From Wenzhouxiangella limi (GTDB taxonomy: Bacteria > Pseudomonadota > Gammaproteobacteria > Xanthomonadales > Wenzhouxiangellaceae): a stretch of 64,000 bases of DNA. Made by a program: the position numbers and the translations under genes. The stretch covers positions 62,501 to 126,500 of the forward strand of contig NZ_JAAGSC010000023.1 of the NCBI RefSeq assembly GCF_010499265.1, given 5' to 3'. Under the pieces are notes generated by a model. The model did no database searches. It was not told where the DNA came from and was given only the letters and a program-made list of their open reading frames with translations. Below are positions 8,789 to 17,659 of this stretch, piece by piece; positions within the stretch are counted from its first letter, which is position 1; each line of letters starts with the position of its first letter.

Positions 8789-9949
8789 GTGGCCGAGCGC
8801 TATATTGGCCTGATTTCGGGCACCAGCATGGACGGCATCGATGCCGTGCTGACCGATTTCGAGCCCAAGCCGCCTCGGGTCCTGGCCCAGCATGCCGCGC
8901 AATTTGACGCCCCCGTCCGGGCCGAACTGGATGCACTGCGGCGAGATCCGACGCGCTTTCCCGCGCTCAGGCTGGCCCGCCTGGACGCCGTTCTGGGCGA
9001 CGCTTTTGCTGCCGCGGCGCGAAAGGTGATGGACCGGGCCGGCCTGCACGCAGCCGACATTCGCGCCATCGGCTCGCACGGCCAGACCGTGCTGCACGAC
9101 CCCGACCATCAGCCGCCGACTACGCTGCAAATCGGCGACCCGCACCGGATCGCCGCGCAAACCGGTGTCCTCACCGTTGCCGACTTCCGGCGCGCCGATC
9201 TGGCCGCCGGCGGCCAGGGCGCGCCGCTGGCACCGCTGCTGCATCGGGCATTGCTGGCCAGTTCCGAGGAAAACCGCGCGGTGGTCAACCTGGGCGGCAT
9301 CGCCAACGTCAGCATCCTGCCGGTTTCAGGCCAGGTGACGGGGTTTGATACCGGTCCCGCCAACTGCCTGCTCGACCACTGGTATCGCGCCAACCGCAAC
9401 GGGCGCTTTGATGATGCCGGCGCCTGGGCGGCGTCCGGCCGGCCCGACCCGGAGTGGCTTTCGCAACTGCTCACCGATCAATACTTCGGTCGATCCGCGC
9501 CCAAAAGCACCGGTATCGAGTATTTCAGTCCCGGCTGGCTCGGAGCACGCCTGCCCTCCTGGGCCCCGGAACGACCGGCCGATATCCAGGCCACGCTGCT
9601 GGAACTCTCGGCCCAAAGCATCGCCCTGGCGCTGGCCAGACTGCCTGAAGATCAACGGCCCGTCCAGGTCATTGCCTGCGGCGGCGGTGTTCACAACAAG
9701 CTGTTGATGAAGCGCCTGGGCGAACTGCTCGATCCCGCCCAGCTGCGATCCAGCGCCGAGTTCGGTCTGGACCCCGATCAGGTCGAAGCCCTGCTGTTCG
9801 CGTGGCTGTCGCGAGAACGACTGGCGTCAAGACCGATCAGAACCGAGGCGATCACCGGCGCTGCGCGAGCGGTGGTGGCGGGCGCAATTTTCACGCCTCC
9901 GTCGCCCTTGTCGGAACCGGCGCCTGAAAGCAGCGGTCTGAACGGCTGA
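8789..9949 (+). CDS. anmK: anhydro-N-acetylmuramic acid kinase
   Basis: Phosphorylates and opens 1,6-anhydro-MurNAc, giving MurNAc-6-phosphate in the peptidoglycan recycling pathway. 386 residues against 369 in E. coli; the extra residues are at the C-terminus. The N-terminal motif GLISGTSMDGIDAVL, the middle segments GSHGQTVLH and GFDTGPAN, and ACGGGVHN near the end are all family signatures. I chose GTG at 8789 because the conserved domain starts 5 residues later and upstream codons overlap the peptidase gene. Confidence 0.95.
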   Translation: MAERYIGLISGTSMDGIDAVLTDFEPKPPRVLAQHAAQFDAPVRAELDALRRDPTRFPALRLARLDAVLGDAFAAAARKVMDRAGLHAADIRAIGSHGQTVLHDPDHQPPTTLQIGDPHRIAAQTGVLTVADFRRADLAAGGQGAPLAPLLHRALLASSEENRAVVNLGGIANVSILPVSGQVTGFDTGPANCLLDHWYRANRNGRFDDAGAWAASGRPDPEWLSQLLTDQYFGRSAPKSTGIEYFSPGWLGARLPSWAPERPADIQATLLELSAQSIALALARLPEDQRPVQVIACGGGVHNKLLMKRLGELLDPAQLRSSAEFGLDPDQVEALLFAWLSRERLASRPIRTEAITGAARAVVAGAIFTPPSPLSEPAPESSGLNG

Positions 9950-9972
9950 ATTCGCAACGGAATCGTCAGCGC

Positions 9973-10575
9973 ATGCTTCCTTTCTCCAAATGGTTCGGAC
10001 CGCCCGTGATCCTGCTCTTGCTGAGCGCCTGCGGAGGACAGGATCCAGAAACCGGGCCAGCGCCGCCGCCGGTGGCCGAGGACACCCCACAGGTACAACG
10101 CTCGGCGCCGGCCGAGGCCCCGCCCCAACCAGCAAGCCCGACCGATCCAGCGACGGATTCAGTCAGCGACGAGGATTCACTGCAACAGGCGCGGGCCGAG
10201 CGCGAGCGGCTGCGCGAGCGCGGGCGCCGGGTTCGGGAGCGTCTGCACTGGGACGAACAAGCGCTCACAGAGCAGCTTGGCCTTGACGCTGACCAGTTTC
10301 AAGCCCTTCAAAAGGCCCGGCAAACCCTTCTACAAGAGCGGGTGACCGTGCGAACCGGTCTGCTGGCACAACGCCAATTCCGGTCGCAGGCCGAAGCTGC
10401 TGGGGACACCGCCCGGCTCGAAGAAATCCAGGCCCAGGCGGGACAACTGCGGGCCCAGCTCAATGCCGCTGACCAAACCTGGCAGGAAGCGCTGTACTCG
10501 ATCCTCGATGACGACCAACTGCAACGGCTCGCCGAGCAGCGCCCGGAACTGCTTGAGCCAGCACGCGATCGCTGA
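9973..10575 (+). CDS. putative lipoprotein with coiled-coil domain, unknown function
   Basis: 200 residues. Signal peptide with lipobox LLSAC (Cys about residue 20), then a Pro/Ala/Glu-rich disordered stretch to about residue 65. The rest is charged and strongly helical (ARAERERLRERGRRVRERL, then Gln/Leu-rich heptad-like runs), ending DDDQLQRLAEQRPELL. The last part recalls Spy/CpxP-type heavy-metal or folding-stress proteins, but no diagnostic motif is present and I do not assign a function. It starts 23 nt after anmK and may share its transcript. Confidence 0.75.
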   Translation: MLPFSKWFGPPVILLLLSACGGQDPETGPAPPPVAEDTPQVQRSAPAEAPPQPASPTDPATDSVSDEDSLQQARAERERLRERGRRVRERLHWDEQALTEQLGLDADQFQALQKARQTLLQERVTVRTGLLAQRQFRSQAEAAGDTARLEEIQAQAGQLRAQLNAADQTWQEALYSILDDDQLQRLAEQRPELLEPARDR

Positions 10576-10621
10576 GCGATGCAATTGGCGGATCGCGGGG
10601 TCGCCCGGGGTTCAGCGTTGT

Positions 10622-11449
10622 TTAGAAAAACACCATGCAGCGCGTTTCCAGGCTTTCGCGCGGGGCCGCATCGGCGGGTGCGCGCGGATCCTTGCACGAG
10701 GAGTGCGGGGTAAAGCGCGTACGGCCATCGAGCGCTGAATCGTAGGTCTTAAACAGCAGGACTTCGCCGCGGTGCATGCGCGGGTAGTAGTACCAGCGCT
10801 GGTCTGGCTGGTACATCGCGACCTGCAGCTCGCCGATGCGGTCCGCTCCGCGCCGCTCCACCGCCACCAGATCGTCGCCGCGCACCGAGCGCGCGTCGCA
10901 CAGCACCAGCGGGTGGTCGACGACCGGCTCGCCGATCGGCCGCCAGGCGTTGATGATGGCGAATCGCCTCTGCTTCAGACGCGGCACCTGGTCGGGCGAA
11001 TCGCTGAAAAAATCCTCCAGTCGCCGCGGCCCGGACTCGTGGGTATAGTCGTTGTGGACGATGTTGGCGGGATCCCGGGTGCCGTGTTCGCGCTGTTTCG
11101 CGCTTGAGGAACTGCGCCGGGTGTCGTCAAATATCTCTACGCGCCGGGCGCCGGTCGCGCGCTTTATCAGCTCGATCAGTTCTGGGTGGTAGGTCGAGGA
11201 CAGCGCCGCATCGTCATAAAAGTCGCTCACGGCGCTGTCGTGGGACAGCAGCTTGAACCCTTCACGATCAAGGTCGGTTGCCGGCAGTTGTTCGCGCGCG
11301 TTGTGAATTTCGACCGCGTGAGTACGATAGTTGCCCAGGTGCTCGGTCTGGTCACCGCCCCCCTTGGAAGGTACGTAGACCAGGGGGGCCGATAAGTCGG
11401 CGAGAAACTTCAACTCGGCGTTAAGCGGCTGTTGCGCAAACTGGCTCAT
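10622..11449 (-). CDS. CmcJ/AsaB (NvfI)-family Fe(II)-dependent oxygenase-like protein
   Basis: 275 residues. The family signature is clear: HNDYT at 132-136 (His-x-Asp pair), INAWRPIGEPV near 166, PLVLCDARSV near 180, then RWYYYPRM near 218, LLFKTYDS near 231 and a distal His at 249 in TPHSSCKDP. H132, D134 and H249 would form a 2-His-1-carboxylate iron site. Known relatives act in fungal toxin and cephamycin pathways and in gibberellin desaturation; bacterial members are mostly uncharacterised, so the substrate is unknown. It is convergent with the lipoprotein gene before it and stands alone, without a biosynthetic cluster. Confidence 0.8.
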   Translation of the reverse strand: MSQFAQQPLNAELKFLADLSAPLVYVPSKGGGDQTEHLGNYRTHAVEIHNAREQLPATDLDREGFKLLSHDSAVSDFYDDAALSSTYHPELIELIKRATGARRVEIFDDTRRSSSSAKQREHGTRDPANIVHNDYTHESGPRRLEDFFSDSPDQVPRLKQRRFAIINAWRPIGEPVVDHPLVLCDARSVRGDDLVAVERRGADRIGELQVAMYQPDQRWYYYPRMHRGEVLLFKTYDSALDGRTRFTPHSSCKDPRAPADAAPRESLETRCMVFF

Positions 11450-11494
11450 CGCTTTGTCCTCAGGCTTTGCAAGGGTGTCGTCCTGACCGGCCGC

Positions 11495-12127
11495 TCACGG
11501 CAGCGGTGCATTCGAGTAATAGTGCCAGATGAAAATGGCCACAGCGCCACGATAGGGCCGCCAGGGCCGGGCCAGCGCGTCGGCGCGCTTGCGGTCCGGA
11601 CGGGTCTTGAGGTTCTTGATCCGGTGCAGCCCGGCCTGGATGGCCAGGTCGTCGGCCGGCCAGACGTCGGGACGGCCGAGCGAAAACAGCAGGAACATCT
11701 CCGCACTCCAGCGCCCGAAGCCTTTGAGCCGGGTGATCTGCTCAACCACGGCATCATCCGGCAGGTCAGCCAGCGCGGTCGGAACCAGGCGGCCATCGAG
11801 AACCGCCTCGGACAGGCCGCGCGCGTAGCCGATCTTTTGTCGTGAAAGACCGAGCGCGCGCAGTTCGCTGTCGTTCATGGCCAGCACTCGCTGCGGGCGG
11901 AAGTCACCCGCCAGGGCCGCCTCGATCCGGCCAAAGATCGTGGCCGCTGCTTTCACCGACAGCTGTTGTCCGACGATGATCCTGAGAAAGTGCTCGTAGC
12001 TGGGATCGCCGCGCCGACGCTCGTCCGGGTAACCGACCTCCTCCAGCGCCTGGGCGATGTGATGATCCTCAAGCGCGATCTGATCGAGCGCCTGCTCGAG
12101 ATGGGGCCGGGTCAATTGAAAGTTCAA
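11495..12127 (-). CDS. DNA-3-methyladenine glycosylase II, AlkA-type (HhH-GPD)
   Basis: Base-excision repair enzyme that removes alkylated purines; about 210 residues, the short bacterial form without an Ada fusion. The helix-hairpin-helix reads LKGFGRWSAEMFLL and the catalytic Asp lies in WPADDLAIQAG. IIVGQQLSVKAAATI is the typical N-terminal helix of the fold. The start is uncertain: the frame is open to 12319 but upstream sequence looks non-coding, and TTG at 12127 or 12115 are the nearest starts to the conserved part; neither has a strong ribosome site. Its upstream neighbour, divergent, is a 2OG-Fe(II) oxygenase. Confidence 0.85.
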   Translation of the reverse strand: MNFQLTRPHLEQALDQIALEDHHIAQALEEVGYPDERRRGDPSYEHFLRIIVGQQLSVKAAATIFGRIEAALAGDFRPQRVLAMNDSELRALGLSRQKIGYARGLSEAVLDGRLVPTALADLPDDAVVEQITRLKGFGRWSAEMFLLFSLGRPDVWPADDLAIQAGLHRIKNLKTRPDRKRADALARPWRPYRGAVAIFIWHYYSNAPLP

Positions 12128-12318
12128 AACGGCATCCGCTGACGGTTCACAGACAGCATATCGACTCCCGTCGGGCCCGTGCAGGCAGGGCGGGCAAGCC
12201 TGGCGCCGACTACCCTCCCGTCCTGGGCCTGGCGACCCAAACCACCGGCTTGACTTTTCATTGCCGGGCGGGGCCTTCACAATGGCAGGCCTGCGGCTTA
12301 TCCAAAGACAGGAGCGCA

Positions 12319-12621
12319 ATGTCTGAAAAAGTCAAAAATCGGGTTCTTTTCCAATCCAGGCGCTTAAGCGTCTACCTCGTGCGCTACTCGGCGGGCCACG
12401 CCATCGTGCCGCACGTGGACATGGTCGCCGAGGGCCGGCTGTACAAACTCAACTGCATACTCGTCAAGCCCCGGGCCGGCGGCGAATTCCACTGCGAGAA
12501 GACGATTTTCAACCTGTTCGGGCGGCTCGTCCTGTTCCGCCCCGACCTCTACCAGCACCAGGTTTCGCAGATCGAGCGCGGGAATCGCTGGTTGCTGAGT
12601 TTCGCGCTGAATCGCCCGTGA
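12319..12621 (+). CDS. small 2OG-Fe(II) oxygenase-like protein
   Basis: 100 residues, about the smallest size for a double-stranded beta-helix oxygenase core. It keeps HVD at 32-34, a distal His at 80 (LYQHQVSQI) and an Arg at 90, ten residues later, the spacing used for 2-oxoglutarate binding. AGGAG lies 6 nt before the ATG. No N-terminal helices are present, so it is a stand-alone core. Substrate unknown. It is divergent from the AlkA-type gene, which might hint at repair, but it lacks AlkB-specific motifs. Confidence 0.7.
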   Translation: MSEKVKNRVLFQSRRLSVYLVRYSAGHAIVPHVDMVAEGRLYKLNCILVKPRAGGEFHCEKTIFNLFGRLVLFRPDLYQHQVSQIERGNRWLLSFALNRP

Positions 12622-12801
12622 TCCGGCGCCAAGCCATTTCCGGCCGGGGTTGTCTGGTTGATGCACACTCACGGCGCCTGTGCGCGGAAAGCAAGTACGC
12701 TTGTCTGAGGCGCGGAAGAGCGCCGCGCCGATCTCGACTATAGAGACGATCATCGTAGGCCATCCGGGACGATTCCGGGGTGAATCAATCTCGGATGCCG
12801 C

Positions 12802-13674
12802 ATGACGATCATGACCCCACCGCCTTTTGTTCGCCCCCTGATACTGGCTACGCTTATGGCATTGCTCACCGCCTGTTCCGGCACTTCGATTCTGAACGTC
12901 CTGAACAACGCCGAAGGGTACCGCAGCCAGCACAATGTTGCTTACGGGGCGCACGAACGGCAGAAACTGGACATCTATCAACCTGCAGCGGAGACGGGGC
13001 AATGTGTGGTGATGTTCGTCTACGGCGGGAGCTGGGAGGAAGGCAGCAAGCAAGACTACGGCTTTGTCGGCGCGGCGTTGGCGCGGCGCGGCTATTCCGT
13101 GATCATTCCGGACTACCGTTTGTATCCACAGGTCACTTATCCCGTTTTCGTCGAGGATATCGCCCTGGCGTTGGCCAGTGCGCCGGTGCAGCAGCGGCTT
13201 CGGTCCCGTAAATTGGTGATGATGGGCCATTCGGCGGGAGCGATGATCGCGGGACTGGTGAGCTACAACCCCGACTACCTCCAGGCACGGGGTTTGTCTC
13301 GGGACATGATTGATGCCTACGTGACCCTGGCCGGGCCGCACGATTATTTTCTACCCACGGACAAGCACCGCTGGACGCGCATTTTTGGTGAAGACCAGGA
13401 CCAACAGATCAAGGCTTTGACCGTCAATCATATCCACCCGGACAACCCGCCCACCCTGATCATCCATGCCAAAAATGACGAGACAGTCACCCCGAAGTCG
13501 GCGCACTCACTGGCCGAGAACCTGAGCCAGGCGGGCGTTCCCAGCACCAAGTTGATCTACGATAGCGGCGGCCACGTCGGCCTCGCCGCAGCCATGGGCC
13601 GCCCCCTGGGCTTTCTGGCGCCGACACTGGATGATGTGGATGCCTTTATGCAAGATATCTGTCGTCAAGATTGA
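12802..13674 (+). CDS. alpha/beta-hydrolase lipoprotein (putative esterase)
   Basis: 290 residues with a signal peptide and lipobox LLTAC (Cys about residue 25), so probably attached to a membrane on the periplasmic side. The hydrolase fold shows an oxyanion-type loop VYGGSW, nucleophile Ser in MGHSAGAM, an acid in HAKNDETV and His in SGGHVGL. This is the BD-FAE/carboxylesterase-like group of alpha/beta hydrolases. Substrate unknown. Upstream 12622-12801 (180 nt) contains a GGCGC/GCGCC stem-loop at 12709-12724 and a TATAGA box at 12739-12744 without a matching -35. Confidence 0.8.
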   Translation: MTIMTPPPFVRPLILATLMALLTACSGTSILNVLNNAEGYRSQHNVAYGAHERQKLDIYQPAAETGQCVVMFVYGGSWEEGSKQDYGFVGAALARRGYSVIIPDYRLYPQVTYPVFVEDIALALASAPVQQRLRSRKLVMMGHSAGAMIAGLVSYNPDYLQARGLSRDMIDAYVTLAGPHDYFLPTDKHRWTRIFGEDQDQQIKALTVNHIHPDNPPTLIIHAKNDETVTPKSAHSLAENLSQAGVPSTKLIYDSGGHVGLAAAMGRPLGFLAPTLDDVDAFMQDICRQD

Positions 13675-13772
13675 GGAGCGAAAATCTCGGCGAGTCGGCC
13701 CCGATGGGACCGCCCGGAGATCCGATAGCCGAATGGCAGGGGTCCGAGCAATTTGAACGGTGTGCGCAAACT

Positions 13773-15122
13773 TCAGGTTGCCAGCGATCGCCGGCGCATC
13801 ATCAGCCAGATCACCAGCAGCATCGCCGGAATCCCCAGCGCCGAGGCGTAGAAGAAAAAGAACACGTAGCCGGCCTGGTCGACGATCCAGCCCGAGGGCC
13901 CGCCGAGGAACTTGCCCGGCAGGGTCATCAGCGAGCTGAAAAGCGCGTACTGGGTAGCGGTGTAGCGGCGACTGACCAGGCCCGACATCCAGGCGATGAA
14001 CACCGTGGCCGAGAAGCCGACGAAGAAGTTGTCGCCGGTAATCGTGATGGTCAGCGCCCACAGCACCGGCTGCATGGTCGCCAGCCAGGCGAAGGCGAGG
14101 TTGGTCAGCGCGATTCCGACCGCGCCGGCCAGCAGCATCGGCATCAGGCCAAAGCGCGCCACCATCACTCCGCCGACCAGTCCGCCGGAGATGGTCATGG
14201 CAACACCGAACAGTCCGCTGACGGCGCCGATCTGCGACAGCGAGTAGCCCAGATCCAAATACAGCGGGTTGGCCATCGCCGCCATCGACAAATCGCTGGC
14301 CTTGTACAGCCCGATCAGGGCCAGGATCGGCAGCGCCAGCCAGCCGAAGCGGCGCAGGAAATCGACGAAAGGCGCGACCACCGCGCCCAGAATCCAGGCG
14401 CCCATGTCGGCGGCAAAGCCGCGCAGGCGGGTGCGCTCGCGAAAGGCGATAACCAGCGGCTCTTTCTCGATGTCCAGCCGGTCGGGCGAGGACGGCTCCG
14501 GCGCCAGCGCCACGGCCAGCATGCCGACCACCACCAGCCCGGCCATGGCCAGGTAAGCCGCCGTCCAGCCCACCGCGTCGGCTAAAAACAGCGCGCCGGC
14601 GCCGGTCGCCAGCAGGGCCAGGCGATAGCCGAGCACGTAGGTGCCGGCCAGGGCTGCCTGGAACTCGACCGCATCGGACTCGATCCGAAAGGCATCGATG
14701 GTGATGTCTTGCGTCGCCGAGGCAAACGCCACCACCACCGCCAGCACGGCCAGCTGGGTCAGCTGGGTGAGCGGGTCGGTCAGGGCCATGCCGGCCAGGC
14801 CCAGCAGGATGATCGTCTGCGCGGCCAGCATCCAGCCGCGCCGCTGGCCCAGCCAAAGGGTGAGCAAAGGCAATCGAACGCGGTCGACCACGGGTGCCCA
14901 CAGCACCTTGATCGAGTAGGTGATGCCGACCCAGGCGAAAAAGCCGATGGCCGTTCGCGATACGCCTTCGGAACGCAGCCAGGCGGTCAGCGTGGAAAAG
15001 ACCAGCATGAACGGCAGCCCGGCCGAAAACCCGAGCAGCAGCATGCGCAGCACGGTCGGGCGGGTGTAGACCGCCCAGGCCTCGCGCCAGCTGCGACGCG
15101 GCGCGGATGGTTCAGTCGGCAT
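13773..15122 (-). CDS. ampG: AmpG-family muropeptide transporter (MFS)
   Basis: 449 residues, about 12-14 membrane helices. The N-terminal motif LGFSAGLPFMLV, WLRSEGVSRTAIGFF, and SATQDITIDAFRIE in helix 4-5 are typical of AmpG permeases, which import GlcNAc-anhydroMurNAc peptides released by wall turnover. The ATG overlaps the end of xthA by 11 nt, so the two are co-transcribed from the xthA side. The presence of anmK 4 kb away gives the same organism an importer and a kinase of the recycling pathway. Substrate is inferred from the family. Confidence 0.88.
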   Translation of the reverse strand: MPTEPSAPRRSWREAWAVYTRPTVLRMLLLGFSAGLPFMLVFSTLTAWLRSEGVSRTAIGFFAWVGITYSIKVLWAPVVDRVRLPLLTLWLGQRRGWMLAAQTIILLGLAGMALTDPLTQLTQLAVLAVVVAFASATQDITIDAFRIESDAVEFQAALAGTYVLGYRLALLATGAGALFLADAVGWTAAYLAMAGLVVVGMLAVALAPEPSSPDRLDIEKEPLVIAFRERTRLRGFAADMGAWILGAVVAPFVDFLRRFGWLALPILALIGLYKASDLSMAAMANPLYLDLGYSLSQIGAVSGLFGVAMTISGGLVGGVMVARFGLMPMLLAGAVGIALTNLAFAWLATMQPVLWALTITITGDNFFVGFSATVFIAWMSGLVSRRYTATQYALFSSLMTLPGKFLGGPSGWIVDQAGYVFFFFYASALGIPAMLLVIWLMMRRRSLAT

Positions 15123-15879
15123 AGTCGAGGATCAGCGGCGCATGATCGGAAAAGCGCCCCTCGACGTAGATCTCGGCCCCCCTGACGCGATCTTTAAGGC
15201 CCTGGCTGACCACGTGATAGTCGATCCGCCAGCCCACGTTCTTGTCCCAGGCCCGCCCGCGGTTGGACCACCAGGTGTAGCGGTCGGGGTTGGGATCGAC
15301 CACCCGAAAAGCATCAACCATTCCGACGGGTCCGAACACCTCGTCCAGCCAGGCGCGCTCTTCGGGCAAAAAGCCGGAGTTCTTCTGGTTGGCTTTCCAG
15401 TTCTTTAAGTCGATTTCCTTGTGGGCGATGTTCCAGTCGCCGCAGATGACGTAGTCGCGCCCGTCGCCGGCCAGCTCGGCCAGCATCGGCTTGAAATGAT
15501 CCATGCAGCGAACCTTGAACTGCTGGCGCTCATCCTTGGATGTACCTGAAGGCAGGTACAGGGAAATCACGCTCAAGTTGCCGAAATCGGCCCGAAGCCA
15601 GCGCCCTTCGCAGTCGAATTCGTCCCAGCCCAGGCCGTAGGTCACCTGGTCGGGCTGGACGCGCGAATACAGCGCCACGCCGGAATAGCCTTTTTTCTGA
15701 GCGTCGTGGTAGAAGCAGTGATACCCGGCCGGGAAGAACGCCCGGTCGAGCAGCTGCGGCAGCTGCGCCTTGGTTTCCTGGATGCAGACAAAGTCGGCGT
15801 TCTGGGTCGGCAGCCAGTCGAAAAAACCCTTGCGGGCGGCGGCGCGAATGCCGTTGGCGTTGAGGGAGATGATGCGCAT
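15112..15879 (-). CDS. xth: exodeoxyribonuclease III (AP endonuclease family)
   Basis: 255 residues of the EEP nuclease fold. All catalytic positions are kept: N in SLNANGIR, E in IQETK, D and N in GDWNIAH, D in WRIDYH, and D-H in SDHAPL. That argues for an active AP endonuclease/3'-exonuclease. In Pseudomonas the regulator Crc, a paralogue, sits beside pyrE; here the gene is 1.8 kb from pyrE with two unrelated genes in between. Divergent from the prenyltransferase gene with a 168-nt intergenic region. Confidence 0.92.
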   Translation of the reverse strand: MRIISLNANGIRAAARKGFFDWLPTQNADFVCIQETKAQLPQLLDRAFFPAGYHCFYHDAQKKGYSGVALYSRVQPDQVTYGLGWDEFDCEGRWLRADFGNLSVISLYLPSGTSKDERQQFKVRCMDHFKPMLAELAGDGRDYVICGDWNIAHKEIDLKNWKANQKNSGFLPEERAWLDEVFGPVGMVDAFRVVDPNPDRYTWWSNRGRAWDKNVGWRIDYHVVSQGLKDRVRGAEIYVEGRFSDHAPLILDYAD

Positions 15880-16047
15880 TGATACGGTAGGGAATCGTCC
15901 AGACGCTATGGTAACGCCGCCTCGGCCGGGGTGAACGACCGGCAGATGCCCCGACCCCAGCGTTCACCGATGTCGCCATCGATCCGGAAAAGGGCAGCGC
16001 AGTCGTGGTAATACTGATCCCCGATCACTCCGAATAAAGGATTTCTG

Positions 16048-16959
16048 ATGCCATTGAACTTTCGGGCAGGCCTTTGGCGATTGGCTGACCCGAAAATCAG
16101 CATCACTTCGGCAGCATCGATGGCCGTCGGTGCCGGGCTGGCTGTCGGCCACCCCGAATTTTCGTGGCGATGGCTGGTCGCGCTCGGCATCGCGATGTTT
16201 TGCATGGAGGTGGCAAAAAACGCCTGGGGCGAGATCTATGACTACGACTCGGGCACCGATCTGCGGGTCAAGGCTGCCGACCGCACCGAGTTTTCCGGAG
16301 GCAAACGGGTGTTGGTCGACGGCCTGCTTTCCAGGCAACAAACCGGGACTATTGCGGTTGGATTTACCTTGATCGGTCTGATGCTAGGCGCCTTGATGGT
16401 GTTCTTGCGCGAACCGGCGCTTTTCTGGATCGGGCTTGCTGGACTGCTTATTGGTTGGTCCTACCATGGTCCGCCGCTGCAGCTCGCCTACCGAGGTTTG
16501 GGAGAAATCGCCGTTGTGATTTGTTACGGGCCGCTCATCGCCATGGCTACCTACATGCTGATGACCGGTGCATTCGCAACCCAGGTGATCTGGCTTTCGT
16601 TGCCGCTCGGCGTGCTGATCGCGGCGTTTCTGTGGGTTAACCAATTTCCCGACTACGAAGCAGACCAGGCCAGCAACAAACGCAATCTTGTCGTCGTTCT
16701 CGGCAAGCTACGCGCGGCCGCTTTTTTGCCGATCATGTACGCCCTCGCCTTGTTCGCGCTGATCGTTCTGCCGTTGCTTTCCGATCTTCCGCGACTGATC
16801 TGGCTGGGCCTGCTGGCGCTTCCACCGGCCAGCTTCGCAAGCTACTGGACGATCAACGATCCGCACGCGTTCCATCGCCACAAGCCGGTCCAGGCCATGG
16901 CCTTGCTCACTTTTGTTGCCTACTCGCTCGGCACGAGCATCGGCGTCGCGCTCGGTTAA
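16048..16959 (+). CDS. UbiA-superfamily prenyltransferase, MenA-like
   Basis: 303 residues, about 9 membrane helices. First Asp motif NAWGEIYDYDSGTD (58-71) and second motif DYEADQASNKRN (202-213) are the two Mg/prenyl-diphosphate sites of the superfamily; YHGPPLQLAYRGLGE resembles MenA. MenA prenylates dihydroxynaphthoate in menaquinone synthesis, but no other men gene is in the window, and UbiA relatives also make heme O or lipid-linked sugars. The gene is followed 7 nt later by a polyprenol-phosphate sugar transferase, so a glycolipid role is an alternative. The substrate is not determined. Confidence 0.82.
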   Translation: MPLNFRAGLWRLADPKISITSAASMAVGAGLAVGHPEFSWRWLVALGIAMFCMEVAKNAWGEIYDYDSGTDLRVKAADRTEFSGGKRVLVDGLLSRQQTGTIAVGFTLIGLMLGALMVFLREPALFWIGLAGLLIGWSYHGPPLQLAYRGLGEIAVVICYGPLIAMATYMLMTGAFATQVIWLSLPLGVLIAAFLWVNQFPDYEADQASNKRNLVVVLGKLRAAAFLPIMYALALFALIVLPLLSDLPRLIWLGLLALPPASFASYWTINDPHAFHRHKPVQAMALLTFVAYSLGTSIGVALG

Positions 16960-16966
16960 TCGCGCG

Positions 16967-17635
16967 GTGTTTCCTTATGCAATCCGCCTGCGCCGGCTTT
17001 TGGATGTCTCGCTGAGCGGAATGGCTCTGCTGGTACTGTCTCCGGTTCTGCTGGCCCTCGCCCTGCTGGTGTGGTGGGCCAACGGACGACCAGTTCTGCA
17101 TCGCGATACGCGGCTGGGCAAAGGCGAACAGCGCTTCGACCAACTCAAGTACCGCACGATGATCGAAGGCGCCGGCGACGATAGCAGCGTTGCGGCCGAA
17201 GACGACCGGCGCATCTTTCGCTGTGGACGCTGGCTCAGGCGCTGGCGACTCGATGAACTGGCCCAGTTGCTCAACGTGATCGTCGGCCAGATGAGTCTGG
17301 TGGGCCCAAGGCCCATCCAGCCAAACCAAGTCAACGCGCTGAGCGCACGCCAGCGCGAAATCTTGTTCTCGGTATCGCCGGGGCTGGTCGATCCGGTGGC
17401 GGCCGACTTTCTGGCCGAAGATGAGGTGCTAAGCGGACGCGACGAGGCCGAAAGGCTCTATCTGGACGTCATTCTGCCGGCAAAAGCGGCAGCCCAGGTT
17501 GCTTATATCCAAACCCGGACCTGGCTGACCGATGCCTACGCACTCGTGCGAATGCCGTTCATACTGTGGTCACCCCAACACCGCTGCCGCTCGGCGCAAC
17601 GGCTGCGGCGTTTGCTGGCCGAGCAGTCAGGTTGA
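16967..17635 (+). CDS. monotopic phosphoglycosyl transferase (bacterial sugar transferase)
   Basis: 222 residues from GTG at 16967, a start chosen because it follows the prenyltransferase stop by 7 nt and places the conserved RLLDVSLSG at residue 10. One re-entrant N-terminal hydrophobic helix with a central Pro (residues 14-37), then RDTRLGKG, the catalytic Asp-Glu pair D96-E97 in RRWRLDELAQLLNV, and MSLVGPRP. This is the small WcaJ/PglC-like core that moves a sugar-phosphate from a nucleotide sugar onto undecaprenyl phosphate. It lacks the large N-terminal domain of WcaJ. No other polysaccharide gene is nearby. Confidence 0.85.
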   Translation: MFPYAIRLRRLLDVSLSGMALLVLSPVLLALALLVWWANGRPVLHRDTRLGKGEQRFDQLKYRTMIEGAGDDSSVAAEDDRRIFRCGRWLRRWRLDELAQLLNVIVGQMSLVGPRPIQPNQVNALSARQREILFSVSPGLVDPVAADFLAEDEVLSGRDEAERLYLDVILPAKAAAQVAYIQTRTWLTDAYALVRMPFILWSPQHRCRSAQRLRRLLAEQSG

Positions 17636-17659
17636 GCGATGCGACACATTTCGCAATCA

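Noticed and set aside
12709-12724. GGCGC/GCGCC stem-loop as terminator of the small oxygenase gene
   Set aside because: Only 5 bp, no T-run, and such stems are expected by chance at this base composition.
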